64,000 bases of DNA from Littorina saxatilis (GCF_037325665.1 NC_090260.1:26352637-26416636); one strand, 5' to 3'. Numbered from the stretch's first letter, positions 1 through 11,633 are shown. Notes: generated by a model not told the origin, from the letters alone. Numbers and translations: made by a program.

Positions 1-56
1 TGAAAACTTTGCTGAATTAATTGTTACCTTTGTGCGTTGTTTTTTCCGTGTTTCAG

Positions 57-247
57 CGGCAATAATGAGAAGACCTTCCATGATTTCTGCACCAGACTCC
101 ATGAGCGTGTAGGGGAAGGCTTGCATCTGTGGGCGGCCGCCATGTACCACAAGTTGAAACCGCCTAACTTCAAGGAGGTTGTGCTGAAAACTGCCCTGAG
201 AACACCGCCGTCAATCACTCACCACGTGATGCAACACCGTGCCATAG
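57..247 (+). CDS. copy 1 exon 4
   Basis: 191 nt, the same length as exon 4 of copy 3. It is preceded by a pyrimidine-rich tract and tttcag. The first base completes a serine codon and the exon ends one base into a glycine codon (ATA G|gtagc). It encodes FCTRLHERVGEGLHLWAA and the LKTALRTPPSIT segment between Walker B and the C-terminal helicase motifs. Confidence 0.75.
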
Positions 248-1508
248 GTAGCCTGAAGCAACCAATTTTTATTTTCAAGCGAACGTTTTTGAAACAAGTG
301 CAGGGTGACCCAAACAAAATGCAACTCCCCAAAATACTAATAACTTCTACATCAGTTGACCGAATCATTTCATATTTAGGGGACATAAATGTCAGCCTCT
401 GCATGACCTTCACAAAGTGCAATTTTGTAGATTAAATGGTCTGACTTTTGTGCAATTTCAAAAACAAGTTGCCAAATTCGGTGATTGACTCAAGAGAACG
501 AGGTTTTACATTGAGCGGTAAACAACATTTACCTGATTTAAACCGTCGGCGCATATTATACTTTTCACGGCCTACTATACCAAGTCACACGGGTATTTTG
601 GTGGGCATTTTTATCTATGCCTATACAATTTTGCCAGGAAAGACCCTTTTGTCAATCGTGGGATCTTTAACGTGCACACCCCAAAGGTTACGATCTGGAG
701 GGCTTAAATCGGGTTACTTTAGCTACCGCTCAATGTCAAACCTCCTACTGTTGAGTCGATCGCCGAATTTGGTATTTATTTTTGAAATTGCTCAAAAGTC
801 AGACCATTTGATCGATATAATCGTCAATTTATGGAAGGATCATGCATAGGCTGAAATGTATGTCCCCAAAATATGAAGGGATTCAGTCAACAGATGAAGT
901 CATTAGCATTTTGGGGTGGTTGCATTTTGTTGGGGTCACCCTGTAATATTTATTTTGGAGATATCCGAGCTGTGATAGATTTGTTGGTAAACATTTGAAA
1001 TAAGCAGGGTGCACTCAATCAACGCTTGGACACGATTTTTGAAGAAAATCGGGAATATGGCAATTCATGTAACAAATTTCAAAACTGGTTTTTTTGAAAA
1101 GGGTTTGTTTGATGAAAAGGCATTGCATAGTTAAAAAAAAATCGCGGATGATGAAAATATATAAAACATTTTGGTATGCATATCTGTGAATTGCAGCTCT
1201 TTCCATAAAAAAAGGCTTATCTTTCTTTTCTTCGTCCTCGCTACCATAGGTATAGGGAAAGATGTCCACGGTTATGAAGCGTCCTGCGCCCCACTGCCTG
1301 CGTATGGTCCAGACCCCCAAGTGGTGCTCCACGAAGGCCCAGAACATCAGGACGTCGAGGAGCCGCATGACTGTGAAGAGTGCGGACGAAAAGTAGCTGA
1401 AGTTCTGGACAATCTTCACGTTGGCAAAACAGGTAAGTTGGAAATAACTTTATTTAACAAGAATGAAGATTTAAGGCTAGCCCTTTTCTTACAATCTGTC
1501 CTTGTAGT

Positions 1509-1594
<86 letters not shown>

Positions 1595-2392
1595 CATCCT
1601 ACTTGCCAACCTGGCTGTCCGTTTAAAAGTCTGTTTGGCCGTTAATTACGTCCAACATTCAGTAAAATGGTCCACTATCAACATGACTGAGGGAAAAAAA
1701 TTACATTTTTACAAATAAAGGACTGTAGTACTTCGAGAAAACAGAAATGATTACAAACACAAACAAAAAAATAAACATAGGAAAGTTACAGCCTTTGCAT
1801 GTAAAGTTACATTCCTAGCTGGTCCTGAAAATTGTATTTTAAATTAATTCAACCAGTCCATTCGGCAATTCCAAAAGAGGGCTGTCGAGAAAGCACTCAC
1901 GACAGTCAAATGTAAGATATTGATTTATTTGTGCTACTTTTCCTCACAGGTCAGCTATCGAAAAACAGCCCACAACCCCCACGTTACAGAGATGTTATTC
2001 TTCTTACCTGGGACAGTTGCTTCCATGACAAAACCACAGGTAAGAAAGCCCGGCCAGCCAGTGGTCTGATACGAGGTTTGAGACAAAAAGGGTTTCCTGT
2101 AACAGTGCTGGAAACAGGAGATGCTAATGCCGTGGGAGCTGTGGGAACCTTTTCAGGGTCTGACGAAATTGTAGCTGCAGGCTCACGTTTTGTCCAGGGG
2201 TTGGAAAGGAAGATTGTGGTTTACGTGGAGACTGCACAGCCCGTGTACTACGATCTAGACTGGGGTCGTCTGTGCTCGATGTCACTGTGCACATCCCAGC
2301 TGATCCATGTCAAACCCCCAGACCGTCCTCCTCGTAGTGGTCTGCAGCAACCAGCAGCAGTAGACCCCAAAACCAGTGGAGACTTTCAGTAG
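57..2392 (+). CDS. NERD-helicase gene copy 1, exons 4-6 only (5' part outside window)
   Basis: This is the 3' half of a spliced gene: exons 57-247, 1250-1432 and 1950-2392 (TAG stop). Splice sites are tttcag/gtagc, accatag/gtaagt and ctcacag, and phases match copies 2 and 3. The visible part corresponds to the region after Walker B through the C-terminus of an SF1-helicase-like ATPase: LHLWAAAMYHKL, an ALRTPPSIT segment, a CxxC pair (DCEECG), a motif-V-like SRFVQGLERKIVVYVE, and the motif-VI region. Where copies 2 and 3 read MSRSTSKLIHV, this copy reads MSLCTSQLIHV, so the likely ATP-sensing arginine is Leu. The NERD and Walker A exons lie upstream of the window. The reading frame is open through all three exons, so it may be expressed, but full ATPase activity is doubtful. 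The domain assignment rests on the other copies. Confidence 0.72.
301..943. mobile_element. MITE with long (~240 bp) terminal inverted repeats, in intron 4 of copy 1
   Basis: The two arms are inverted copies: 301-~540 begins CAGGGTGACCC and ~690-943 ends GGGTCACCCTG, with about 80-85% match by eye along the arms. Intron 4 of copy 3 runs straight from aaacaagtg to atatttattttggag without it, giving an empty site. The superfamily is not resolved. It carries no transposase, so it is non-autonomous. Its centre is occupied by a SINE fragment. Confidence 0.75.
548..685 (-). mobile_element. SINE fragment (body only), nested in the intron-4 MITE
   Basis: On the minus strand this matches the body of the SINE at 43153-43645: cacgttaaagatcccac, then gacaaaagggtctttcctgg and the aataggccgtgaaaag region. 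Both the tRNA-like head and the 3' tail are missing. It separates the two MITE arms, so the SINE either inserted into the MITE or was carried with it. Confidence 0.7.
1250..1432 (+). CDS. copy 1 exon 5
   Basis: 183 nt, as in copy 3. The acceptor is accatag, the donor gtaagt. It encodes KDVHGYEASCAPLP, an acidic linker with two repeats of the xGPxxQxV type, then HDCEECGRKVAEVL, whose single CxxC could be half of a metal site. It ends one base into a glycine codon. Confidence 0.75.
1510..1592 (+). repeat. (AG)n microsatellite in intron 5 of copy 1
   Basis: About 41 AG units begin 77 nt after the exon 5 donor. Copy 3 has an (AG)~50 tract in the same intron (51007-51106). In copy 2 the equivalent intron carries (CCTG)n near 31360. 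Intron 5 otherwise shows nothing coding. Confidence 0.95.
1950..2392 (+). CDS. copy 1 exon 6 (terminal, C-terminal helicase-like region)
   Basis: 443 nt. The acceptor is tcctcacag and the stop TAG at 2390-2392. It encodes RYRDVILLTWDSCFHDK, FPVTVLETGDAN, SRFVQGLERKIVVYVE (motif V-like) and the motif VI region with MSLCTSQLIHV. A gtaag inside the exon at about 2040 looks like a donor, but the frame reads through it in all three copies, so no intron is called there. Confidence 0.75.
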
Positions 2393-2399
2393 GATTACC

Positions 2400-2585
2400 A
2401 CAACTTGACCCCATCACAAGTGATAAATATGAGTAGTATTTCCACACCTGACATTCAACACTAGACCCCATCACAAGTGATAAATATGAGTAGTATTTCC
2501 ACAACTGATATCCAACACTTGACCCCATCACAAGTGATAAATATGAGTAGTATTTCCACACCTGACATTCAACACTAGACCCCAT
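2400..2585 (+). repeat. 57-bp tandem repeat directly after the stop (copy 1 3' UTR)
   Basis: Just over three units of 57 bp, each containing ATAAATATGAGTAGTATT and CAACACTAGACCCCAT. Related arrays follow the stop of copy 2 (about six units) and copy 3 (about three). The position right after the stop suggests it lies in the 3' UTR. Confidence 0.9.
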
Positions 2586-2599
2586 CCAGAAATCCAAAA

Positions 2600-3490
2600 T
2601 TGCCGGCGTTGCCTGGTTAATATGTAAACATCTTCTTACAGGAAGGATTTTGACAGTGTACTTGTGGCATTCAGAAACTGCTCAATCTTGTGTAGCTAAA
2701 TTTGTTTTATATGCCATGGGTTTCTTAATTTTTGGGGAGATTTTGACAAAGGATTGCTGAACCCGTTTGAGACAAATATCTGAGATAGCGATCTCATATG
2801 TTCTTATTGGTATTATTTTGACAGGGGGTTCCACATGTGCCATTCATAAAACCGCGGAATTCTTTGCAGCCACATTCTGAGATAAGAAGGGACTTTCTTG
2901 TGGGAGGGATTTTGACAGAGGACGTGTGCCATTTGTAAAACCGTTGAATCCTTTGTGGCCAAACACTAAAATGTTGAGGGTTTCTACGACCTAGCAAAAG
3001 GTCATTTGAATGTCTACATTAAGTTCTAACTCATAACGAAAATGGAAAATAATGCAAATAATCACCATGAAGATTTCTCATTTATTTTCAGGATGTTACA
3101 CACAAAGACTGAACTAATTTGTCTGCAAAGTCCAAATTGTATACAACAATTCCAAACAACCAGACACGAATGCCTGCATGTGGATCCAGTACTTGCAGGA
3201 ATGTCACAGCTAGATATTGCCAGACGTTTAATCCATGCAAATCCCTGACTTTCATGGTGCTGGAATCGCCTTTGACGATTTGAAAAGATTTGATGATTTG
3301 ACTGAAAAGATTTGTTCAAACACGGAGTTGAAAAAGTTGACGAAAGTTGACATCGGCTGTTGCCATTCGGTTTTCGCCTTCTGAATGCGTCCAGCTAGGC
3401 TGCTGTTTGTATGAAAACAGTATTCAAGAGATTGGGGATAACCGAGGCAAGTTGGATGTCATTGCTTAACAACAACCACATACAATTTCA
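2600..3490 (+). repeat. Duplicon 1 proximal block: degenerate ~90-bp repeats and unit A
   Basis: No gene seen. It contains several degenerate repeats built on GATTTTGACAGxGGAC..TGTGCCATT followed by AATCCTTTGTAGCCAAA. It ends in a block (about 3330-3490) with CGGCTGTTGCCATTCGGTT and GCTAGGCTGCTGTTTGTATG. The same block recurs at 6160-6310 and in the other duplicons. Confidence 0.7.
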
Positions 3491-5639
3491 GATGAAAGTT
3501 GGTGGGTTTCTTTTGGGCTATCGTAATGGACAGGTGGTCGTTATCAAAAGGAGGTCGCGAGGGCAGGTTGAACTGTATTTTAGATATGGCAAAGACACAT
3601 CCAACAGAATTACTTTATGTATGGCACACAATCCTTGTCAAAGCCCTTCCCACAACAATGCGGTGCACATATATATTGCTGATTTTTATCCAATGCACAC
3701 CCCTTCTCTTGAAACAAGTTCGATCACTTCTATGTATATACGAATTGGTAACCAATTGTGTTATGAGATAAAGCTTTTGAAATGTACGAGTTATTTTATA
3801 TTTCACATGTAAATAAGTAGAAAACAAAAACAAAAGGATATTGCACAAATAACCACCTTTTTTCTGGTAACTGCATGCCAGGGGAAAATATCCACTTATA
3901 ATACGAACAACTTTTGGAGAAGAAAGATAACAATTTTTTTTGACCTCAGTTGCATGCAAGGCTGCTTCAACCCATCCTTTTTGCCTCTTTCGTCTTTTTT
4001 TTTTTTTTTTTTTTTTTTTTGGGGGGGGGGGGGGGGTGAGCATATCCTTCTTCATTGTTTTTTTTGGTTTTTTAATTTCAATTAAATTTTAATTTTGTTT
4101 TCTTTTACAGTACAGGTTACATTTCCATTAAATTACTTTTTAATTCAACAACAATCTAACTAAGGACAATGGGGATAAACCTTTCGAAGCGCAAGTTCTT
4201 GTTTAAAACAATTGTATGTTAATAGCTTCATTGTTACGATGTATAATCCAAAAATAGTAAAGACAAAACTTATGTCCTTTCTTTTGAAATAAAAGAGGAA
4301 ATATATGACTTAAAGTTACAATAGAAAAAACGTCATATTCTTTTTGTTCAAAATAATATTAGTATTCAAGGTTTGATCAAATGCACATATGCTCATTGCT
4401 AGCTATGTGTATTTACCTCTTAGCTGCAGCATTTTTACCATGTGTAAATGACTGTTTAACATCTGTTAATAACGCTATTTTTGTGCATTGTTTTCTTCAG
4501 CAATGCATCTTCTGCTTACGTCATTTTGAGTTCATGTTTCTATTGCGTTATACCTAAACATGTTTTTGTTGTACACTCTGTCATATTATATTTAGATGAT
4601 AACTGTCTTCTTGCTGTGCGTTTATTTCTGTGTGTGAATGTCTTTATTCTGTATTGTACGTAGTACCCTATTTGTACCGAGTGCTACGTGTAAAAAGAAG
4701 ATCAATATACTCACTATTCTATTACCTGTGTAAAATAAGTTTATTACAGTCATGAGAAAAATCAATACTCTGGGAAGAAAAAAACCGATGTATTTTGCCC
4801 TTTGAGTTGCGTCAAGATGATTGCCTCCCCTTGACCGGACGATTTTCGCAGTATTGGTGTAATTGCTTTACTTTGTATGTCATATGATTTTTATTGAAAT
4901 GTTTGACTAAATTCTGTCGGCAGTCAAAGGGTTCTATTGGTCACTACGCAGGCGTACAAAAGAAGCAGAAAAAAACACAGAAAAAACCCAGAATTGTAAT
5001 ATAAAACAAGTGAACTGTATTTGTAAAGTACTTTGGGGATGTATCTCATATGAAAACGCATGTCATTTCTCCTGACATGGCCATACTGTAAGAAAATTGT
5101 GGTGGTTTTTTTTCAGTTTTTTTCACGGTGTGAATTGACAACAAGTTTTAAATAATAGGAAAGGTAAATTTTAATGATCTTCATACAAAATGTTCAAAAT
5201 ATACAGGAAGACGATTCATTATCACAAAACAAGCAGACGGGTGTTTGTGTGTGAGTTTAAATAGTTATGTTTGGGTATTGTTGATATTTCGCTTTGATTT
5301 TTGTTGATCTCGCTCATGTGTTGTAATCGGTTTTCAAATTGGTGTTGTAAATAGGCATATGTTTTGTAATAGTTGGGGATTCATAGAAACAATATGCACT
5401 ACTTGTATATGCGGTTGGTGATATTCGTAAAACTGATAATGAAGAATTGCTGGGCGTTGGAAAAATGTACCAATGTATTTTAATTTTGTTGCCAAGTTTG
5501 TATGTTTAAATTGACATTTTAACTAATAAGAAAAAAAAGGAGAAATGCGAATTTAAGGTGCTATTTATTTAGATAACCTTAATTGATATTTCACTGGACA
5601 AAAATTCCAAATCGCCCACGCTGATTTTGTGACTAGGGT
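3491..5639. other. AT-rich noncoding part of duplicon 1
   Basis: No supported gene. It aligns by eye with 34200-36840 and 53510-55260. It includes a T tract then a G tract (about 3995-4036) that is not conserved between copies. Open frames here are short and not shared between copies. Confidence 0.6.
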
Positions 5640-6335
5640 GGTGGCGCTAACATGGTGTTTTTACAGGAGGGATTTTAACAGGGGACATGTGCCAGTCAAA
5701 GCAACTGCTGAATCCTTAGTAGCCAAATATCTGAGATGCCAAGGGTGTTTATCGCCAAGAAAAAACTCATTGGACTGCCCCCTTCGAGTTCAAACCCATA
5801 GCATAATTCACAATTCATCAAATGTACATGAAGTATTCTCATGGGAATTATTTTGGCTCTTATTGAAAGTGTCAGTGGTTTCTAACATTTCAATTGCCTA
5901 GATATTAAACAAAGACTGATCTAATTTCTCTGCAAAGGTCACATTATTTACACCAATTTGAAACAAACAGACACTTTAAATCTGGTATTAACTGTAAAAA
6001 TTGCTTTCCACTAATTAAGTCACTGTGGATGCAGTACTTGTTGACTTTCATGGCTTGATGCCACAAGAAGTCTTAACCTCGCGTTCCCCGTTACCTACCT
6101 TGTGCTGGAATTAATTAATCGCCTCTGACAACTCAATTGAAAAGACGAAGAGTTGAAAGGGTTGACGAAAGTCGACATCGGCTGTTGCCATTCGGTTATT
6201 CCCTGCTGGTTGTGTCCAGCTAGGCTGCTGTTTGTTTGAAAACAGTATTCAAGAGATTGAGGATAACCGAGGTAACTAGGATGTCATGGATAAACAACGA
6301 TCACATTTAGTATTCAAAGGAAGGTTCGAGGCTTT
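5640..6335 (+). repeat. Second copy of unit A in duplicon 1
   Basis: This repeats the layout of 2640-3490: GAGGGATTTTAACAGGGGAC, AATCCTTAGTAGCCAAATAT, then TCGACATCGGCTGTTGCCAT and GCTGCTGTTTGTTTGAAAAC. An internal direct duplication about 2.8 kb apart is therefore present in duplicon 1. Matching second copies lie near 36840-37490 and 55270-55740. Confidence 0.7.
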
Positions 6336-6337
6336 AG

Positions 6338-6412
<75 letters not shown>

Positions 6413-6500
6413 GTGATCATTTTTATGCGCCTAATCTAGATATAGCCCTAGGCGCTTACATATTAATTTCTGCCGTTTGAAATGGAATTTTTTACAGACA
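6336..6500 (-). mobile_element. SINE/LINE 3' fragment with (TAA)n tail, minus strand
   Basis: A (TTA)n tract (6338-6411) is followed by GCGCCTAATCTAGATATAGC and CCCTAGGCGCTT, which on the minus strand reads as a retroelement 3' end with a (TAA)n tail. Duplicon 2 reads directly from gattat to gactataattctg at 37528-37545, so the insertion is specific to duplicon 1. Confidence 0.6.
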
Positions 6501-7011
6501 GACTATGTATATAATTCTGATTGTGAGCACCCTCTATTATTTTGAAAATGGCTACTGAAGGTTCAACAGGAACTCTGTATGGTACACGTTCCCTGCCAAA
6601 GCCCATTCAATAAAAAATGTCATGCGCATGTTGCTGATCTGGTCAAAAAGTGAGCGTCGGCCATAGAAAAATCGGGCATCTACATTCCGATGACAATAGT
6701 TGTCTAGGTCTCTTTCACACATTACTTAAAATAAGTTCAGAAAATGCCCCCCACCCCCACCAGAAGAAGGGGGAACAAAGAAAGAAAAGGAAAGTGAGTA
6801 CATTTTTAGCATCTCTGTATATATTCACTAATTGATTACCTAATGTACTACGAGATAATGTTGTACATGATTTATTGTGCATTGTGTATTTATATGCATG
6901 GTATTGCCCATAGGTGGCTAATGTGTTGCTGTAAGTTTATTATTACGTTAATTTGTTAGAATGTATATGTATTAGATGTTTAAATAGTATGTTTTTATTC
7001 ATAGTTAATAT

Positions 7012-7262
7012 GTGACCCTCCACCACAGAATGAGTCGCATGTCACCTTTGCATGATTTTTATATTTTTACATTTTCATAAAGAGTTTTTTATGCTCTATC
7101 CAGTGGTGAAAACCGTTTTAGAAAAGAGCAAAAACTGTTTGAGTTATAAGCCTGTGACTAAGGTGACCCACACACTGTTACCAGACACTCCCCGGACTTA
7201 TATTAAGCCTAGCGCAGAACCGCGCGAGGTGACATGCGACTCATTTCGTGGTGGAGGGTCAC
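7012..7262 (+). mobile_element. 251-bp MITE, GTGACCC...GGGTCAC, 4-bp target duplication ATAT
   Basis: Terminal inverted repeats of about 36 bp (GTGACCCTCCACCACxGAAT ... GGTGGAGGGTCAC). It is flanked by ATAT on both sides. Duplicon 2 holds the empty site gttaATATgtaaagcg near 38032-38046. The same family occurs at 9157-9407 and 34651-34892. No transposase is present and the superfamily is unassigned. Confidence 0.88.
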
Positions 7263-7266
7263 ATAT

Positions 7267-8020
7267 GTAAAGCGCGGAAAGAATGTGGTTCGCGCTACAT
7301 AAACTGTCATTATTATAATTATCTTTATGTTTTTGATTATGAAGCTTATGAGTAATTTCCATAGTTTACTTGAATACAAGGAAAGTGTATTTAACACAAA
7401 CGAAGAATTCACTTGGTTTAAATTGTGTTTGGAACCCTGAAATTGTCAAAGCACGCTGCGATATGTGTTTCATGAATATTACAGACATTGAACCTTTATG
7501 TCACTCAAATGGTTTAATAGCTTTTAACATCTTCAGTTCATGTAGTATGTAAGAAATCTTGCTAAAAGAAAGGAACAGATTTGTACAAATGAATTGAGAA
7601 AACACAAACAAACAAAAGGCTAAGATAAATGACTGCATCAGTTTTCATTTAAATGTGTCAGTTGTGTCTCTTGTTTTTGTCAAATTTAAAGGCCAATATG
7701 ATGATGTTTTTGTGAATTCTCTTTTGTCCAGAAGTTAGCGTTTTTATTTGTGAAAACATCCCTGAAGCCAGATTAACACAGATGTTCCTGAAGCTTTGCG
7801 AACATTTTCTTAGAGCTTTGAAATAATTTTTCTTTGAATGTCTCTTGTATGGAACACAAAATCGAAATGAGAAATGTTTTTGTCATCCCAGAAACTTACC
7901 AAGTAAAATCATGTTGTACACACTATTAACACACCTGGTAAACACTTCCCCATTTACCCACCCCTTCCTCCCCTAACTTTGCCAGCAGCTTTATTCTCTG
8001 CTTCCCATTAACTTGCCGAG
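7267..8020. other. Noncoding stretch with an old SINE-like tail
   Basis: About 7267-7330 reads TGTAAAGCGCGGAAAGAATG then a ttattataatt tail, resembling an old SINE 3' end. It is shared with 38038-38095 and so predates the duplication. The remainder is AT-rich and shows no gene. Confidence 0.45.
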
Positions 8021-8135
8021 GTTTGTGTCTAGTATATTTGTTAAATTGAGTTTGTTTGTTAAAAGCTAACAAAACCGAAACAGCTTGCAATTTAGAATAA
8101 TACCAGACAAAGCAGATAATAGTCATCACGTTGTC

Positions 8136-8553
8136 ACCCCCCGCGGGTTAGGGGGAGTCCCATATTGGTTGGGACGAGAAAGAATTTACCCGATGCTACT
8201 CAGCATGTCGTAAGAGGCGACTAACGGTTCTGTTTCTCCTTTTACCCTTGTTAAGTGTTTCTTGTACAGAATATAGTCAATTTTTGTAAAGATTTTAGTC
8301 AAGCAGTATGTAAGAAATGTTAAGTCCTTTGTACTGGAAACTTGCATTCTCCCAGTAAGGTCATATATTGTACTACGTTGCAAGCCCCTGGAGCAATTTT
8401 TTGATTAGTGCTTTTGTGAACAAGAAACAATTAACAAGTGGCTCTATCCCATCTCCCCCCTTTCCCCTATCCCATCTCCCCCCTTTCCCCGTCGCGATAT
8501 AACCTTGAATGGTTGAAAACGACGTTAAACACCAAATAAAGAAAGAAAGAAAG
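8136..8553 (+). mobile_element. Non-LTR retroelement (SINE or short LINE 3' end), 13-bp target duplication
   Basis: It begins ACCCCCCGCGGGTTAGGG and ends in a (GAAA)n tail after GACGTTAAACACCAAATAAA. It is flanked on both sides by TCATCACGTTGTC. Duplicon 2 has the uninterrupted site (ttcatcacgtggtcgtc, about 38838). An internal CCCATCTCCCCCCTTTCCCC segment is present twice. The long exact target duplication indicates retrotransposition after the segmental duplication. Confidence 0.88.
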
Positions 8554-9156
8554 TCATCACGTTGTCGTCCTTTGTGTCCAGTGTCTATTTTCAAGAACCA
8601 TTTTCGTTCAAATTTAGCTAGTAAAAAAAACCAGAAACGGCTTGAAGATTGAAATAATACCAGACATAGCAGATACAGCCGATCACTTTGTCCTGCATTG
8701 TACATTGTGTGAAGTATCTTTGTTGCACATTTTGCATGTAAATAGCTAACATAAAACCAGAAACAGCTTGAACATTTGAACACCATACAAAGCTTTGACG
8801 TGCTTCGGCTCTTATGTGAAATGTCTGTGTTGTACGAATAGATTTGTATGTTAATAGCTAAAGTAAAACCGGAAAAGGCTTGAATATTAGAATAATATCA
8901 GACTCAGCAAATAATGCCAATCACTTTTTCATGATTTGTATCTTCTGTGTAGTAAGTTTGTTGTAAAAATGTGCATATAAATAGCTAACATAAAGCCAAA
9001 AACGGCTTGAAGATTGGAATAATATCAGTCATAGCAGATACTTTTTTCTTTTTTTTTTACTTTTGCGTGCTTTGACTCTTTGTGAAGTGTCTGTGTTTTA
9101 CAAGTATGTATGTTAACAGCGTATATAAAGTAGAAACGGCTTAAAAATTGGAATAT

Positions 9157-9407
9157 GTGACCCTACACCACGAAATGAGTCGCATGTCACCTCGCGCGGT
9201 TCTGCGCTAGGCTTAATGTAAGTCCAGGGAGTGTCTGGTAACAGTGTGAGTGTCACCTTAGTCACAGGCTAACAACTCAGACAGTTTTCGCTCTTTTTTA
9301 AAACGGGTTGCACCACTGGATAGAGCATAAAAAACTCTTTATGAAAATGTAAAAATATGAAAATCATGCAAAGGTGACATGCGACTCATCCCGTGGTGGA
9401 GGGTCAC
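9157..9407 (-). mobile_element. 251-bp MITE copy B, target duplication ATAT
   Basis: The same family as 7012-7262, in reverse orientation, inserted inside the satellite array. ATAT flanks both ends. Duplicon 2 shows the empty site ttggaATATgataccagac at about 39436-39455. Confidence 0.88.
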
Positions 9408-10829
9408 ATATGATACCAGACATAGCAGATACTTTTTTTCCCCTTTGGGTTGCTTGGTCTTTTTTGTGAAGTGTCTGTGTTGTTCAAGCATGTATGTTAA
9501 TGGCTAACATTAATTAAAAACGGCTTGAAGATTGGAATATAATACCAGACATAGCAAATACTTTTAGTTTTACTTTGGCGTGCTTTGGCTTTTTCTGAAG
9601 TGTCTGTTGTAAAAGTATGTATGTTAATATAGCTTATATGAATTAAAGACGGCTTGAAGATTGGGATATGATACCAGACATAGCAGATACTATTTCTCAC
9701 GTTGTCTTGCTTTGTGTCGTATGTGTATAGTGTCTGCATCGTAAATGTATCTATGTATAAAACAAAACAAAAAACGACCACAAAACCAGAAACGGCTTGA
9801 AGATATCAATAATGCAAGATATGACATACATTTTTCATAATTTTGTCGTACATTTTCTGTTATATATATATAGTTTCTTTGTTGTTAATGTATGTATGGA
9901 AAGCAAAATTGGTTTGAAAATTAAAATGAAACCAGACATAGCAGATAATCTCCATCCCTCAATCGTCATAACCAAGAACTTCTTGAACATTATAGAATAA
10001 TACCAGGCAAAGCAGATAGGGCCAATTGGTTTGTCGTGTTTTGTATTTTTTTATGTTGTATTATTTAAGTTTGCATTTAAATAGCTAACTTAAAACCAGA
10101 AACGGCAAAACGACCACAAACCCAGCAATTGCTTGAAGATTACAATAACACCACAGACAGCAGATAGTGTTCATCTTTTTGTCGTACATTGTCTGTTATT
10201 TTTAATTTCTTTGTTGTTAATGTATGTATGGAAAACAAAATTGGTTTGAAGATTAGAATGATACCAGACATGGCAGATATTCTCCATCACTTTATCGTCC
10301 GTTGGTCTTAAGTGCAGCGTCTATATTGTAGAACCATTTGCATACAACTTTAGCTAGATCATGACTAAAAACTTGAACATTGGAATCATACCAGACATTG
10401 CAGATAACGCCAATTATACTTTCTGGTGTTTGGTATCTTTTTTTGTAGTATCGTTGTTGTAAAATTATGTATGCAAATAGACTCATAGGTAACGTAAAAC
10501 CAGAAACCAGAATCTGCTTAAAGATTTGAATAATATCAGACATAGCACATACTTTTTTCACTTTGACGTGCTTCGGCTCTTTTGTGTAGTGATTATAATA
10601 TAAAAGTATAAACGTAAAAAGCTACCACCCAGAAATAGCTTGACATTTTTAATACTGCCAGATATAGCAGATAACGCTCATCACTTTGTCAGGCTTTGGT
10701 TTTTATGTGTATATAATTATATATACATTCTGTGTTAAAAAAAGTGTATATAAAAAGCTACCATAAAACAACAAACAGTTTGAAGACTCGAATTTAACCA
10801 TTTACCCATGTGGATTATTCTCCAGAGCT

Positions 10830-11633
10830 GGGTACCATTTTGTGACATTGTATTTTTTTGTTCAATTGTTAGTGTTCAAATCCATGTCACAACTTTTGGT
10901 TTCCATGTTACCAAGTTAACGTACTTTGAAACCCTTGTAATTTACTGAGCGGAACGTAGACAATGTGCAAGTAGTTCTAAATATATTTCTGCAGGCCAAG
11001 AATAAATATGGAACCAGTAATTGTTATTGAAATCAGTATGTATGGTTAAAATGTCTCAGTTAAGTAAAGAAATGTCAAATTCGTAAAATGGTTTTCCCTG
11101 ATACACAGCTCTGAAGAATAACATATACGTATATACATATATGTTATCACTTTTTTTACCTGCTTCTCTTATGTGTAGTGTCTGTGTTGAAAAAGCGTAC
11201 ACGTATAAAAATCTTTAAAAAAATCAGAAACGGATGGAAGATTTGAATAGTTTCAGTCTTAGCAGTTGTTAATGTACGATTAATATAATGATAAGGATAT
11301 TTTGATTGCCCAACTCTCACGAAAGTTCCAGGCGCATCACACTTCTCAAAGAAATATTTAACAGAAAATACATAAACCAATACAATAAATTGCGGATCCA
11401 TCATAAAATCATACATCTCTTGACGCAGCTGGGATTTTGTTGTTGTTATAATGTTGAAGTAACATTTTTAGTTTAAAATAGACAGAACGCAATCTGCATC
11501 CATGATCTGAGCAGAACTTGAAACTGTTTTTAGTAACTGAAACTGAATGTTTTTAATTTAGAAAACTGTCCGTGTTGTAGAAAAAGAATCTGACAGTCAA
11601 AATAAACGGTTTCTGATTTGTTGGCATTGTGAG

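Larger units (their letters stand above)
8020..10830. repeat. Degenerate ~130-bp tandem satellite-like array (duplicon 1)
   Basis: About 14 units at roughly 110-140 bp spacing, each carrying ACCAGACATAGCAGATA, then a CTTTG..GTGCTTTGGCT.TTTGTGAAGTGTCTGTGTTGTA-like middle, GTATGTATGTTAATAGC and GAAACGGCTTGAAGATT. Units are diverged from one another but keep register. The array recurs in duplicons 2 and 3. It is interrupted by a retroelement at 8136-8553 and a MITE at 9157-9407. No coding sequence. Confidence 0.8.

Noticed and set aside
2040-2045. Internal gtaag in exon 6 as a splice donor
   Set aside because: The frame is open and the protein conserved across it in all three copies, with no matching acceptor.
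4481-4663. Hydrophobic short frame downstream of copy 1, with relatives near 35524 and 54100
   Set aside because: The frames are not preserved between the duplicons; the reading shifts and lengths differ, so it is not supported as coding.
6286-6480. Poly-tyrosine frame
   Set aside because: It is a reading of the (TTA)n tail of a retroelement fragment.
6650-6835. 61-codon frame conserved between duplicons 1 and 2
   Set aside because: The surrounding noncoding sequence is equally conserved because the duplication is recent, and duplicon 3 lacks the region.
8020-10830. CRISPR-like regular spacing of short repeats
   Set aside because: The units are degenerate over their whole length with no unique spacers, and the sequence is eukaryotic; it is a satellite-like array.
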